This document shows, one piece after another, positions 47,460 to 57,679 of a stretch of 64,000 nt of DNA. The translations under genes were made by a program, and so were the position numbers. This stretch comes from Clitoria ternatea (lineage: Eukaryota > Streptophyta > Magnoliopsida > Fabales > Fabaceae). Under the pieces are notes generated by a model. The model saw only the letters and a list, made by a program, of their open reading frames with translations, had not been told where the DNA came from and made no database searches. The stretch's first letter is position 1. Every line of letters starts with the position of its first letter. The DNA is taken from the NCBI GenBank assembly GCA_037962975.1, contig CM075669.1:120358501-120422500 (forward strand), in the 5' to 3' direction.

Positions 47460-49130
47460 ATGGCCTCAAGTTCTCAAAATGTTTTTCCCGAGGGTGGTGC
47501 GATAAATAGACCTCCCGCTTTCAATGGGGAAGGGTATGCCTTTTGGAAAGAAAGAATGAAAATCTTCATTCAATCAATTGACTTGAGAATATGGAATACC
47601 ATTGAAAATGGTCCTTATATACCAATGCATACTATAGATAGCAAGAATGTTTAAAAACCTATAGATGAATGGACAAGCGAGGAAGAAAAGAAAGTCCAAT
47701 ATGGCTACAAGGCCAAAAATCTCATTACTATGTCTTTAGGACAAGATGAATTTTTTAGGATAATGACATGCCAAACTGCTAAAGAAATGTGGGATACTCT
47801 TCAAGTAACCCATGAAGGTACTAATGATGTAAAGGACTCCAAAATTAGTACCTTGACTAGCCAATATGAATGCTTTAGGATAAATTCAGGAGAATCTATT
47901 GTAGATATGCAAAAAAGGTTTACACTTATTATCAACCATCTTATTACTCTTGGCAAAGTATATACTAACAAAGAGCTTGTGCACAAAATTTTGAAAAGTC
48001 TTAGCAGGGAATGGCAACCTCTTGTCACAGCAATAAAACAATCTCCTAGCATCAATGAAATGTCTCTTGCAACACTCTTTGGAAAATTGCAAGAACAAGA
48101 GCAAGAACTTAAAGCATTGAAGCTAGCCGAGGAAGAGGAGAAATCCACCAAGAAGAAAGGGCTAGCCCTCAAAGCCACCTCCATGCATGAGGAAGAATCA
48201 TGCAGTGACTTAGATGAAGAAGAAGAGTTTGGGCTATTCGTAAAAAGATTTGGAAGATTCATGAAGAACAAAAAGTTCCAAAAGAACTTTAAGCCCCAAG
48301 GTAAGAAACCTACCTCTAATGAAACTTCCTCTTCACCAAGTTGTTTTGAATGTGGCAAGGAAGGGCACTTCAAAGCCGATTGTCCAAACCTCAAAAAGAA
48401 GGGCAAGGACAAACAAAGAAGAAGAAGAGCCTATATTGCTTGGGATGAGAACGATGTGAGCAGCTCCGACGACTCGGAAGATGAGCAAGCCAATCTTTGC
48501 TTAATGGCAAATCATCAAGAAGAAGATAATGAGGTAAATCTTCTTGACTTAGATAAAAATGAGCTGTTAGATGCATTTGAAGAATTATATGATAAATTTA
48601 CAAAAATCTCTAGTAAACTCAAAGCATCTAGGAAAACTAGTGATACCCTTGAATTGCATCTCATGGAAGTATGTAAAGAAAATGAGAGCTTAAAAGAAGA
48701 ACTAGAGAAAGTTCAAACATGCTCTAAGGATAAACCATGTGATTTTGCAAAAAGGTGCATTGTATTAGAAACCAAGGTTGAAGACCTAAATAGGACACTA
48801 GAGAAATTCACAAATGGAAGAGATAATTTGAATATCCTACTTGGGCAACAAAAATGCATGTTTAGTAAAACCGGTTTAGGATATGACCATGAACATAGTA
48901 ATCACAAAATGGAGAAGCACTATAAAAACTTCTTTGCACCACCAAGCAAATCCTCCTCACCTTTTATGAAATGCAATCATTGTGGTACCAAAGGACATAG
49001 TGCTTATAAGTGTAGTGTTAGGAAACTAGGACCAAAGGTCTTAAGAAAGGTGTGGGTTCCCAAAGGAACATCTCCACAAGCTAACCTTAAAGGACCCAAT
49101 ATAAAATGGGTACCTAGTTCTCTAAAATGA
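47460..49130 (+). pseudogene. SIRE-B Gag, one premature stop
   Basis: The ATG at 47460 begins MASSSQNVFPEGGAINRPP, typical of SIRE Gag. A TAA at 47652-47654 breaks the frame; the same frame continues open to TGA at 49128-49130, about 556 codons in all. Features: 'FNGEGYAFWKERMKIFI' (nucleocapsid-core start, residues about 22-38), the UBN2-like core to about 47800-48100, zinc knuckle 1 CFECGKEGHFKADC near 48340-48390, an acidic coiled-coil part (48450-48850), and a second CNHCGTKGHSAYKC near 48970-49015. Two knuckles and a long C-terminal coil are usual in SIRE Gag. It would form the particle and bind RNA. Confidence 0.93.
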
Positions 49131-49143
49131 TTCTGTTTTGTAG

Positions 49144-52100
49144 GTATGCTTCAAGGCAAGCAACACCCATTGGTACTTGGATAGCGGGTATTCAAAGCAT
49201 ATGACGGGAGACATAACCAAATTTACATCATTCACTCCCAAAAGGAAAGGAAGTGTCACCTACGGAGACAACACTAAAGGAAGAATCCTAGGCATTGGAA
49301 ATATTGGTAAGAATTCTTCCACCTCCATAAGTGACGTATTGTATGTTGAAGGCCTCAAGCATAATCTACTTAGCATAAGTCAATTATGTGACAAAGGATA
49401 TAGAGTTTTATTTGAATCAAATTGTTGCATAATTGAGCATAAGACTAATAAGGAAATTAAGTTTGTAAGCCAAAGAATTGATAATATTTACATGATTGAT
49501 ATGGATAGTTTGTCTACAAATGATGAACAATGCTTCATTTCAAAAGAGGATGAAACATGGCTATGGCATAGAAGAATAGCTCATATACATGTAGACCACT
49601 TGAACAAACTTGTTTCTAAAGATTTAGTAATTGGTCTACCAAAGCTTAAATTTGAAAATAGATTTTGTGATGCATGTCAAAAGGGAAAACAAGTAAAGGC
49701 ATCTTTTCAATCCAAAAACATTGTTTCTACTCAAAGGCCTTTACAACTTTTGCACATGGACTTATTTGGACCATCCAAAATCAAAAGCTTTGGAGGTAAT
49801 TGCTATGGTCTAGTTATAGTAGATGACTATTCAAGATATACATGGACCTTGTTTCTTGCTCATAAAAATGAAGCATATCATGCATTCAAGAAACTTGCAA
49901 AGATTATCCAAAATGAGCAAAACTCAAAAATTGCATCCATTAGAACCGATCATGGGGGAGAATTTGAAAATCAATCTTTTGAAAAGTTTTGCGAAAAACA
50001 TGGTATTAATCACAACTTTTCAGCTCCTAGAACTCCACAACAAAATGGAGTAGTTGAAAGAAAGAATAGATCTTTAGTGGAGCTTGCTAGAACCATGCTA
50101 AATGAAAACAATATTGCAAAACATTTTTGGGCCGATGCGGTAAACACCGCGTGTTATGTTATGAATAGATGTTTGATAAGGCCTATTTTAAAGAAAACCC
50201 CCTATGAGCTTTACAAGGGTAGAAAACCCAACATTGCATACTTTCATATTTTTGGATGTAAATGTTTTGTGCTCAACAATGGAAAGGATAATCTAGGAAA
50301 GTTTGATGCAAAATCTGATGAGGCAATATTCCTAGGATATTCTCAATCTAGTAAATCTTATAGAATTTTCAACAAACAAACAAATACCATTGAGGAATCT
50401 ATTCATGTCAAATTTGATGAAAATAGCCATAACCCTCCGAGAAAGGAAGATGTTGATGATCTTGTAGGTACTTTTCAAGAAATGAACTTGCAAGACAAAG
50501 AAGAAGAAGTCAACAATGATGGAGGTGCAGCACAACTTGAGAGACAACAAGAATGGGTAACTTTGAAGGATCATCCCTTAGACAAAGTCATAGGTGAAAT
50601 GACTCAAGGTGTAAGTACTAGAAATGCTATTAGAAATACTTGTAATCACCTAGCTTTTGTATCCCAAATAGAACCCAAAAATATTGATGAAGCCATTATT
50701 GATGAACATTGGATGTTGGCCATGCAAGAAGAGTTAAACCAATTTGAAAGAAATGAAGTTTGGGAACTTGTGCCAAGACCCAATGATCATCTAATAATAG
50801 GCACCAAATGGGTTTTTAGAAATAAGCTAGATGAAAATGGTATAAAAACTATAAACAAAGCTAGACTAGTTGCAAAGGGATACAACCAAGAAGAAGGAAT
50901 AGACTATGAAGAAACATATGCTCCCGTAGCTAGGTTAGAAGCCATTAGATTATTGCTAGCTTTTGCATGTTGTATGGATTTCAAACTGTATCAAATGGAT
51001 GTCAAAAGTGCGTTCTTAAACGGCTACATTCAAGAAGAAGTTTATGTAGATCAACCTCCCGGTTTTGAAAATCATAAATTTCCAAACCATGTCTTCAAAT
51101 TGAGAAAAGCTTTATATGGTTTGAAACAAGCTCCAAGAGCTTGGTATGAAAGACTAAGCAAATTCCTTTTAGAACACAACTTTGAAAGAGGAAAGGTTGA
51201 TACTACATTGTTTATAAAACGCAAACATAATGACATCCTCTTGGTATAGATTTATGTAGATGACATAATATTTGGTGCTACTAATGAAAATCTTTGTCAA
51301 GAATTTGCCAAGATTATGCAGAATGAGTTTGAAATGTCCTTGATAGGAGAACTCACCTTCTTCCTTGGACTACAAATAAAACAAGCCATTGATGGAACGT
51401 TCATTAGCCAAACTAAATACTGTAAGGAACTACTTAAAAGGTTTGGAATGGATAAGGCAAACGAGATAGCTACACCCATGAGCACATCTTGCTATCTAGA
51501 CAAAGACGAAAAGGGTAAGGACATTGAAATCACCAAATATCGAGGTATGATTGGATCCTTACTGTATTTAACTGCGAGTAGACCTGATATTATGTTTGCG
51601 GTATGCATGTGTGCTAGATATCAAGCATGTCCTAAAGAATCACATTTGACTGCCGTAAAAAGAATTTTGAAATATCTTGTGGGTACTCAAAATGTTGGCT
51701 TATGGTATCCCAAAGGCGTTGAATGTAATCTTTTAGGATATTCTGATTCCGACTTTGCGGGGTGTAAGCTTGATACAAAAAGTACTAGTGGTACATGCCA
51801 TTTGCTTGGAAGTTCCCTTGTTTCTTGGCATAGCAAGAAACAAGCAAGTGTTGCATTATCAACGGCTGAGGCAGAATATGTAGCAGCTGGTAGTTGTTGT
51901 GCTCAAATTCTTTGGATGAGACAATAACTTCTTGATTTTGGTATTACCTTGAATAAAGTCCCCATTAAATGTGATAACACTAGTGCCATTAATATCTCGA
52001 AAAATCCAGTAATGCACTCTAGAACCAAGCACATTGAGATTAGGCATCACTTTATTAGAGATCATGTGTTAAAAGGGGATTGTGTACTTGAACATGTTGA

Positions 52101-52206
52101 AACCTCTAGGCAACTAGCAGATATTTTCACAAAACCCTTGGCTAGAGAGCAATTTATTTACATTAGAAGAGAATTGGGCATTCTTGATATGACAAATTGT
52201 GTTTGA
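49144..52206 (+). pseudogene. SIRE-B Pol (protease, integrase, RT, RNase H), two premature stops
   Basis: Open in the +1 frame relative to gag, from 49144 after a TAG, with no nearby ATG. Protease: WYLDSGYSKHMTG (active-site DSG at 49180; the usual Cys after it is Tyr). GAG-pre-integrase: 'HRRIAHIHVDHL' and 'FCDACQKGKQ' (about 49560-49695). Integrase: LHMDLFGPS, RTDHGGEF and 'TPQQNGVVERKNRS', giving the D-D-E set. Reverse transcriptase: 'NEVWELVPRP' near 50752, 'MDVKSAFLNG' and YVDD at 51253-51264. RNase H: 'YSDSDFAG', 'STAEAEY', then 'LADIFTKPL' and a stop at 52204. TAG at 51247-51249 and TAA at 51925-51927 interrupt it; both look like C-to-T changes. Confidence 0.95.
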
Positions 52207-52368
52207 ATGATCACTTCATCTTGTGTATTGATTGCGTGACACCTTTACTAGTGATTAATGCAAAAGAACCCCATGGAAATGGAGATTTAATGATCCTATA
52301 TGGAATTCCTCATGCCTTGAATATATTGGAATGGAAAGAAATGATTTTTGGAGTGAAAACAGCCCTTC

Positions 52369-52614
52369 GAATCGATTCAGCATCCCCTCGAATCGATTCA
52401 AAGACCTGATGGTTCAAAAATCCTCAAAACAGCATCGTTCGAATCGATTCACACTCCTCTTGAATCGATTCAAACACCTGATGGTCCATATTCCCTCAAA
52501 CAGAGAGTTTTGAATCGATTCACAACATCCTCGAATCGATTCACCCACCTGACCCTTCCATTTCTCTCAAATCAGTAACGCTCGAATCGATTCACCCATC
52601 CTTCGAATCGATTC
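52369..52614. repeat. Four paired GAATCGATTC palindromes between pol and accessory ORF
   Basis: Eight exact GAATCGATTC copies form four pairs, each with 21-bp start-to-start spacing; pairs are 50-51 bp apart, so the unit is about 72 bp, as in the LTRs. The intervening text differs from that of the LTR array (ACCTGATGG... here) but keeps a C/A-rich CTCAAA(A)CAG. Ends about 140 bp before the accessory ORF start. Confidence 0.95.
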
Positions 52615-52752
52615 ACGCGTCAGTTACTGCATATTCACGCTGATTCAAGTCTTTAAATCATACACTTCCTCATTTCACTCTTCCACTATCTCCCACTCTC
52701 TCTTCTCAAACCTCCCATCTCCTCAACCTGCCACTCAAATCCTTCATCTTCC

Positions 52753-53805
52753 ATGGCTTCCTCCTCTCAACCTCGCAAGAAGCAACGTGCAAACACTGCT
52801 GCAGCCTCCATGCCTCAACACTCTGATTTATCTAGATTATTCACTACCCAAAAGGATCTTGAAAGGTACCAATCTTCATTCTCTGAGAAAAATCTCATTT
52901 CTCCTCATTGGCTTGATCTCCCATTCTTTGAAGCATCTGGACTTCCTCTACTCACCACCTTACATCAACAAGAGCTAGTTGACTTCATGGCTCTTGAGGA
53001 AGTAGCAATCTACCCCGAACTGATTCGTGTATTCTACTCCACTTTACACCTTCAAGATGCTCGCTATATTGCCCGAGTGAAAGGTAAGACTATCATTCTT
53101 GATAATGAGGTAATGAATCAAGTTGGCTTACTCCTTCTTAGCAACGCTTCCTTCCATGGCAAAGAACCTCCTCTTGCATGGAATTATAATCCATTAGAGG
53201 CAAGAGCCTTCTTTAATCTTGCAGGTCCCTCGAGCACGGTTGGCACCTTAGGTCTCCATCACCGCCTCTTGCACTTTGTCCTTGTCAAAATTCTCCTCCC
53301 CTCCGGTGGAAATTATGCAAGGCTAAATGAGGCCCAAATCTTGCTGCTCTGGGCAATTGTCAATGAGAAAGACATAAATTGGATTGACTTGGTTAGGCAT
53401 CACATGATTGAAGCCCAAAACCTCGCTCATCTTCCATATGCCATACTCATTACCAAATTGCTCCACCATTTTAAAGTGGACTTGAAAAATGAAATCAAGG
53501 AAGTAGTCGGTCCCAAAGCATCAATAGGCAAATCTCATCTCACCAAGATGAATATTGTGGAATACCATGGCAGGTGGCAATTTCTTAGACGTCCCCGTCA
53601 CGAAGTTGAAGATGATGCCCCTCCTCCTCCTCCACCCGCTCCTACTGATGATCTTTTCACAAGACTCACTGCCCACCTGGACCAGCGCCTGAACTCCATG
53701 GAAGCAAACATCTACGCTCGACTGGACAGGATTGAAGCAAACATGGAAGAGCGATACACGGAGCTTGCCACCCAGATATCCAGCATCCACTTCCCACATC
53801 CATGA
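52753..53805 (+). CDS. SIRE-B accessory ORF (third ORF), intact, 350 codons
   Basis: The ATG at 52753 (CCATGGCT context) opens an uninterrupted frame to TGA at 53803. The N-terminus is MASSSQPRKKQRAN, a basic stretch that could be a nuclear-localisation signal. Residues about 50-260 are a globular region ('IYPELIRVFYSTLHL', 'ARYIARVKGK', 'NLAHLPYAILITKLLHHF') of the kind annotated as 'putative plant transposon protein' in plant proteomes. A proline run PPPPPPAP near residue 297 is followed by a C-terminal coiled coil (RLDRIEANMEERYTELATQI). I see no signal peptide or membrane helix, so the historical label 'envelope-like' is not supported here. Its role is unknown. It is the only undamaged SIRE-B gene. 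Confidence 0.85.
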   Translation: MASSSQPRKKQRANTAAASMPQHSDLSRLFTTQKDLERYQSSFSEKNLISPHWLDLPFFEASGLPLLTTLHQQELVDFMALEEVAIYPELIRVFYSTLHLQDARYIARVKGKTIILDNEVMNQVGLLLLSNASFHGKEPPLAWNYNPLEARAFFNLAGPSSTVGTLGLHHRLLHFVLVKILLPSGGNYARLNEAQILLLWAIVNEKDINWIDLVRHHMIEAQNLAHLPYAILITKLLHHFKVDLKNEIKEVVGPKASIGKSHLTKMNIVEYHGRWQFLRRPRHEVEDDAPPPPPPAPTDDLFTRLTAHLDQRLNSMEANIYARLDRIEANMEERYTELATQISSIHFPHP

Positions 53806-54281
53806 TTGATCTTTATTTTTCTTTCTTTCTATTTCACATTCAGACTTGGTTGTTTACTTTGGTTTCTATTTCGGTCACTTATTTGCACAATTATCTCATT
53901 TTGGTTTATTACTTTGCTATGTCGGTTGAACAATTATCTCGTTTGGTTAATCATTTTGGTTTATCTCAACTGCATTGCCTGCGATTATTACTCGATTTAC
54001 TGCATACTCCCAACATTTGTTTTTGATAATGACAAAGGGGGAGAGATAGAGAGATACATGTGCGATATGATATATGTGCGATATATGTAATGTGATACAT
54101 GTGCGACATTATTTCAACGATTGAGATAATTTGATGGTTTTATTGAAAAACAAAGGGGGAGACCTATTTTCTTAAAAGAAATAATTGCTTAAAACAGAGA
54201 CATTAGTTTTCATAACTTGTTATTGGCTAATAAACACTCCAAGAGATGGCCATTGGTTGTCATCATCAAAAAGGGGGAGAA
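53806..54281 (+). promoter_or_regulatory. SIRE-B 3' untranslated region with three PPT-like tracts
   Basis: AAAGGGGGAGAGA (54034-54046), AAAGGGGGAGA (54152-54162) and AAAAAGGGGGAGA (54268-54280). The last directly precedes the 3' LTR and is the functional-position PPT; the other two are upstream look-alikes. Confidence 0.85.
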
Positions 54282-55732
54282 TGTATTTGCATGTGATAAC
54301 AGGTTTTGATAATGACAATGGAAACAAGCAATGGGAAGTCTTCAAAGAATCAAAAACAACTAGAGATATCATATAAAAGAAGAAAATGATCTCACAAAGG
54401 TTCAAGAGATGAAGAAACCAATGAATCAAACAAAAGGAAAGCAACCATGCATCATTAGATTCAAATGGATGACCAACAGGCATGAAAAAATGTCAAAATG
54501 AAGAGCCTGAATCGATTCAAGCACGAGTGAATCGATTCACAGCCCTGGAAGTCATAAAAATGAGAAACAGAATGGGTTGAATCGATTCACCATGACCCTG
54601 AATCGATTCACAGCCCTGGAAGTCACAAAGATTGCAAACAGTATGTCCTGAATCGATTCACAAGGACCCTGAATCGATTCACACGATACTGACAGACCAG
54701 GAACCCAAAACAGAATGCTCTGAATCGATTCAAACAAGGCTCGAATCGATTCATTCGACTCTGGAACTCCAAAATGCATAAAACAGAATACTCTGAATCG
54801 ATTCAAGGATCTACGAATCGATTCACATAGTGGGAAACACCACTAAATAGACAGACTTAAGTGGAAAACAAGCACTCAAATCCCACTATGCGCAGAGCCA
54901 TCATCTTGCAACGGCTAGGGGACTCCTCAACAGCTATCTTGGCTCTATAAATGCAAGAAGAACACAAGCACAAATAACACCCAACAAGAACCAAGAAGCA
55001 ACAAATCCTTAGCTCTATTTTGTGCTTTGTAAGCCTATTTCTTGTATCTTATACTTCACTTGTATATCCTCTCATCTTGAGAGTTAGAAGTTGTGAGAGC
55101 TTTTCATTTGTATATCTGCTCTATTGAGAGAGTGTATTAATTGTAAACAAACACCAAACACAAGTTATTCACTCTAGGTTGAGTGGTCGTTCACTCTAGG
55201 TTGAGTGGTTACAAAGGTTGAGGATTCAATCTTTGGGATATTGTGAGATTGAGAGATTGGGTGGGTTGCCCTTATACTTGTGAGGATTGGGTTCTTGAGT
55301 GTGGGACACTAGGAAGCCGCAATTGCTCAAAGTTGTATCTCTAATCTACAATAGTGGAAATCCTCTAAGTGGGTTGCTTAGAGGCGAGACGTACACCGGA
55401 TTGGGTGGAACTCGTTATATCGGTTTGCAAGCTTCTCTTCCTTACTCTTTTACTTTCATTTACTGCATATTTGTTGATTGGTATTGATTGGTTGAGAGGA
55501 GCATACTTGAACTTGCTTAATTTGTTATATCTCTAATATTGCACACCAAGTGTTTGGTAAATTGCTTCAGCAACATTTCTCATTATAGTGCATTGCTTGT
55601 TATCCTCCATTCTATTTCACTTGCATAATCTCACAAACTTGGTTATAAAAATCAATTTCAAAGGTATTCCAATCAAAAGTTTTAAAACTCAATTCACCCC
55701 CCCTCTTGAGTATTGAGGCCACTTGAACAACA
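54282..55732 (+). repeat. SIRE-B 3' LTR
   Basis: 1451 bp, same length as the 5' LTR, with about eight substitutions by eye. Carries the palindrome array at 54509-54824 and TATA at 54946-54952. Followed by TSD CAAGC. Confidence 0.96.
54509..54824. repeat. Five paired GAATCGATTC palindromes in SIRE-B U3 (3' LTR)
   Basis: Same ten copies and spacing as 46180-46495. All ten palindromes are intact in both LTRs. Confidence 0.95.
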
Positions 55733-55869
55733 CAAGCTCTGTATACTAAAATACTTAAATACACTTTCAGATGTTAACATAATATAACTTTACTTAAATT
55801 AGAATATTGAATGTTGGTTATCAATAATTCTAATATTTCTTTTAAAGTCTTCTTGACTTTAACACAGTG

Positions 55870-56654
55870 TAAGCTCTGATGTTCCTTCATACCAGACCTT
55901 TTATCCCATCCTTATCTTCAAGGTCTGATACTCACAACGGTTAAATCCCTCTAACGGTTTCACAACGACTATCTCAAAGGCCTATATATATGACAGGATT
56001 TCAAATATTGAAGTAGTCAACAACTAGAACAACTAAATATCAAATTCACGAAAGCTACTCTTTAAAATTTACAGTCTTAGCCTTCTTCTCTAAAGCAAAG
56101 ACTTTCTTTGTTGTTCTACTTCTAGCACACCTTAGTCTTTATCTTTCATACTTAGTGTATAAGTTCTTATATTGTATCTTTTGTATACACTAAGTCATCA
56201 GAAACACAAACACAAACGCAAACCATCTTTCAAATCCTTATTTGTGTAAAAGTCTGGTGTGTTGCCAACCTTAATTTCTATTGGGAAATAATTATTAGCC
56301 TAAAAAGGCTTTTGAAAGAATACTTGAGATTGATCTAGGAATGACTTGTTGAAACAATACCTGGGTTTAAGCTAGAAGTGGCTGGAGTCAAGAATACTTG
56401 TGGCACGATCTGTGCTCTTATGTTAAAGGTGTTTTTACTTAGTGGAAGTCTTTCAAGTTTGAAGGGAATGGACGTAGCTTCTGAGTTAGAAGTGAATTAG
56501 TATAAATTCTGTGTGTTTTATCTCTCTAACCCTGATCCTATAAAAGTCTGGTCCAAAAGTCTGATTGCCTTACACTCAAAAAGTTTCTAAGTTCCACATG
56601 AAAAGAGTCTAAACTTATTCAACTTCATCTTCTAAGTTTGACTCTGATCCATCG
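55870..56654 (+). repeat. SIRE-A 3' LTR, right part (copy 2)
   Basis: Continues 43453-44177. Ends GATCCATCG (terminal A changed to G), followed by GTAAT at 56655-56659, the same TSD sequence as the solo LTR in copy 1. Confidence 0.88.
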
Positions 56655-57097
56655 GTAATGAATTATTATATGAACAATGTGTTAGTTCTTGACCACGTTG
56701 TATTTTTTATTGATAGCATCTTCAATCTAAATGATCATTATTATTACTACTATTAATTAAAAATTACAGTAGTTCTGTGGAGGTTAATTAATGGACTAAT
56801 CACCAATAAAAACAAAGAAACAAAAAGAAATCATAGCGATTATTTAATTTTCCAAATTGCCGATAATGTCGCATAACAAGCCCTATTCAATCAATTGTTC
56901 TTGTGATGATTCAACAAATAGGAAATCGCCAAGGGAACCATTACACATTAGCAGTGGAACTTTCAGCTATTGAAAAACTGCCGTTAATTGGATTCCTGAC
57001 GACAGGTTTAAGAACCGCCTGTAAATGTTTTCTTGAAGATTAAAATCGCCAATAACACATGTAAAAATTGCCACTAGTACCCATTTTTCTTGTAGTG
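56655..57097 (-). mobile_element. CACTA1 right end, duplicate copy 2
   Basis: Homologous to 18309-18747, including GCGATTATTTAATTTTCCAA and the terminal TTTTTCTTGTAGTG, followed by AGA. The left part of CACTA1 is absent here, as expected for a tandem duplication that began inside SIRE-A. Confidence 0.88.
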
Positions 57098-57100
57098 AGA

Positions 57101-57676
57101 CTTGACTTAACTTCTTCCAAAGTACTGCCTTCTTTCCCAACACTAAAAGACCTAATGAAATTCTCTTAAGGGGTAGAGACAATAACAGAATCATCACAAC
57201 ATCTTCATCACTAATCATAACCTCAGTATCTTGAAGTTCCATCAAGATTGAATTAAACTCATCAAAATGACCTTTTAATTTAAAGATTTACCTCCATTAA
57301 TTTGAAGATCAAACCAACATCGTCTCAGAAGCAACCTATTGCAAGTTAACTTAGTCATATAGAACTTTTCCAAGTTCAGCCATAAGCTCATAGTAGTTTG
57401 TTCTCTAGTAACCTAATAAAGAACCTCATTAGGGAGATAATAGAAACCATGAATGACCTTTCTCTTTTTGTTCTGCAAGATCCTCTTTGTTGACATCCAT
57501 AGGTTTCAAGGATAAATGTGCCTAAACTCTTCACTCCTTTCAATAGAGCATGTATCTTGATATGGCAAAGATTAAAATTATTTTCCCCATTGAACTTTTT
57601 CAATCTGAATGTTGTTTGTCATCTTCTTGAATAGACCCACACATAAATCCTCAGATCTCTCTTGCTCTTGATACCA
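57101..57676 (-). pseudogene. Gag front of outer copia element (copy 2) with primer-binding site
   Basis: Minus strand: 57388-57603 reads 'KKFNGENNFNLCHIKIHALL', the start of a Tork-like Gag ('F.G.N.F.LW..KM.A.L'). The part to 57101 has MSDEDVV-like, 'LSLPLKRISLGLLVLGKK' and 'WKKLSQVSL' in shifting frames. Minus-strand TGGTATCAAGAG at 57665-57676 is the PBS, three bases inside the LTR. Frameshifts make it inactive. It contains the empty CACTA2 target (AAT, 57251-57253). Confidence 0.8.
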
Positions 57677-57679
57677 GTT

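Larger units (their letters stand above)
45953..55732 (+). mobile_element. SIRE-B, complete SIRE-type Ty1-copia element, TSD CAAGC
   Basis: Complete 9780-bp element: LTRs 45953-47403 and 54282-55732 (both 1451 bp), PBS at 47406, gag, pol, an accessory ORF and a PPT at 54268-54280. TSD CAAGC is at 45948-45952 and 55733-55737. I count about eight substitutions and no gaps between the LTRs, so it is the youngest complete element here. Coding damage is light: one stop in gag and two in pol. The accessory ORF after pol and the large LTRs identify the SIRE group. Confidence 0.96.
44178..55864 (-). mobile_element. Inverted solo LTR (~1.9 kb), TSD CAGTG, itself split by SIRE-B
   Basis: Plus-strand ends TGATGGTTCAGAG... 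and ...GACTTTAACA, flanked by CAGTG (44173-44177 and 55865-55869). Its own sequence is 44178-45952 plus 55738-55864. On the minus strand it ends like the SIRE-A LTR (TAAGTCTG...CATCA), and 44390-44720 is an inverted relative of 17900-18190. So it is a related SIRE-group LTR inserted in the opposite direction. No internal region is present. SIRE-B is inserted at CAAGC. Confidence 0.82.

Noticed and set aside
47801..48412. 203-codon open frame on the minus strand
   Set aside because: Antisense to the SIRE-B gag coiled-coil region; no family resemblance.
52753..53805. Viral envelope protein
   Set aside because: Position matches the SIRE 'env-like' slot, but no signal peptide, glycoprotein-like cysteines or membrane helix is visible.
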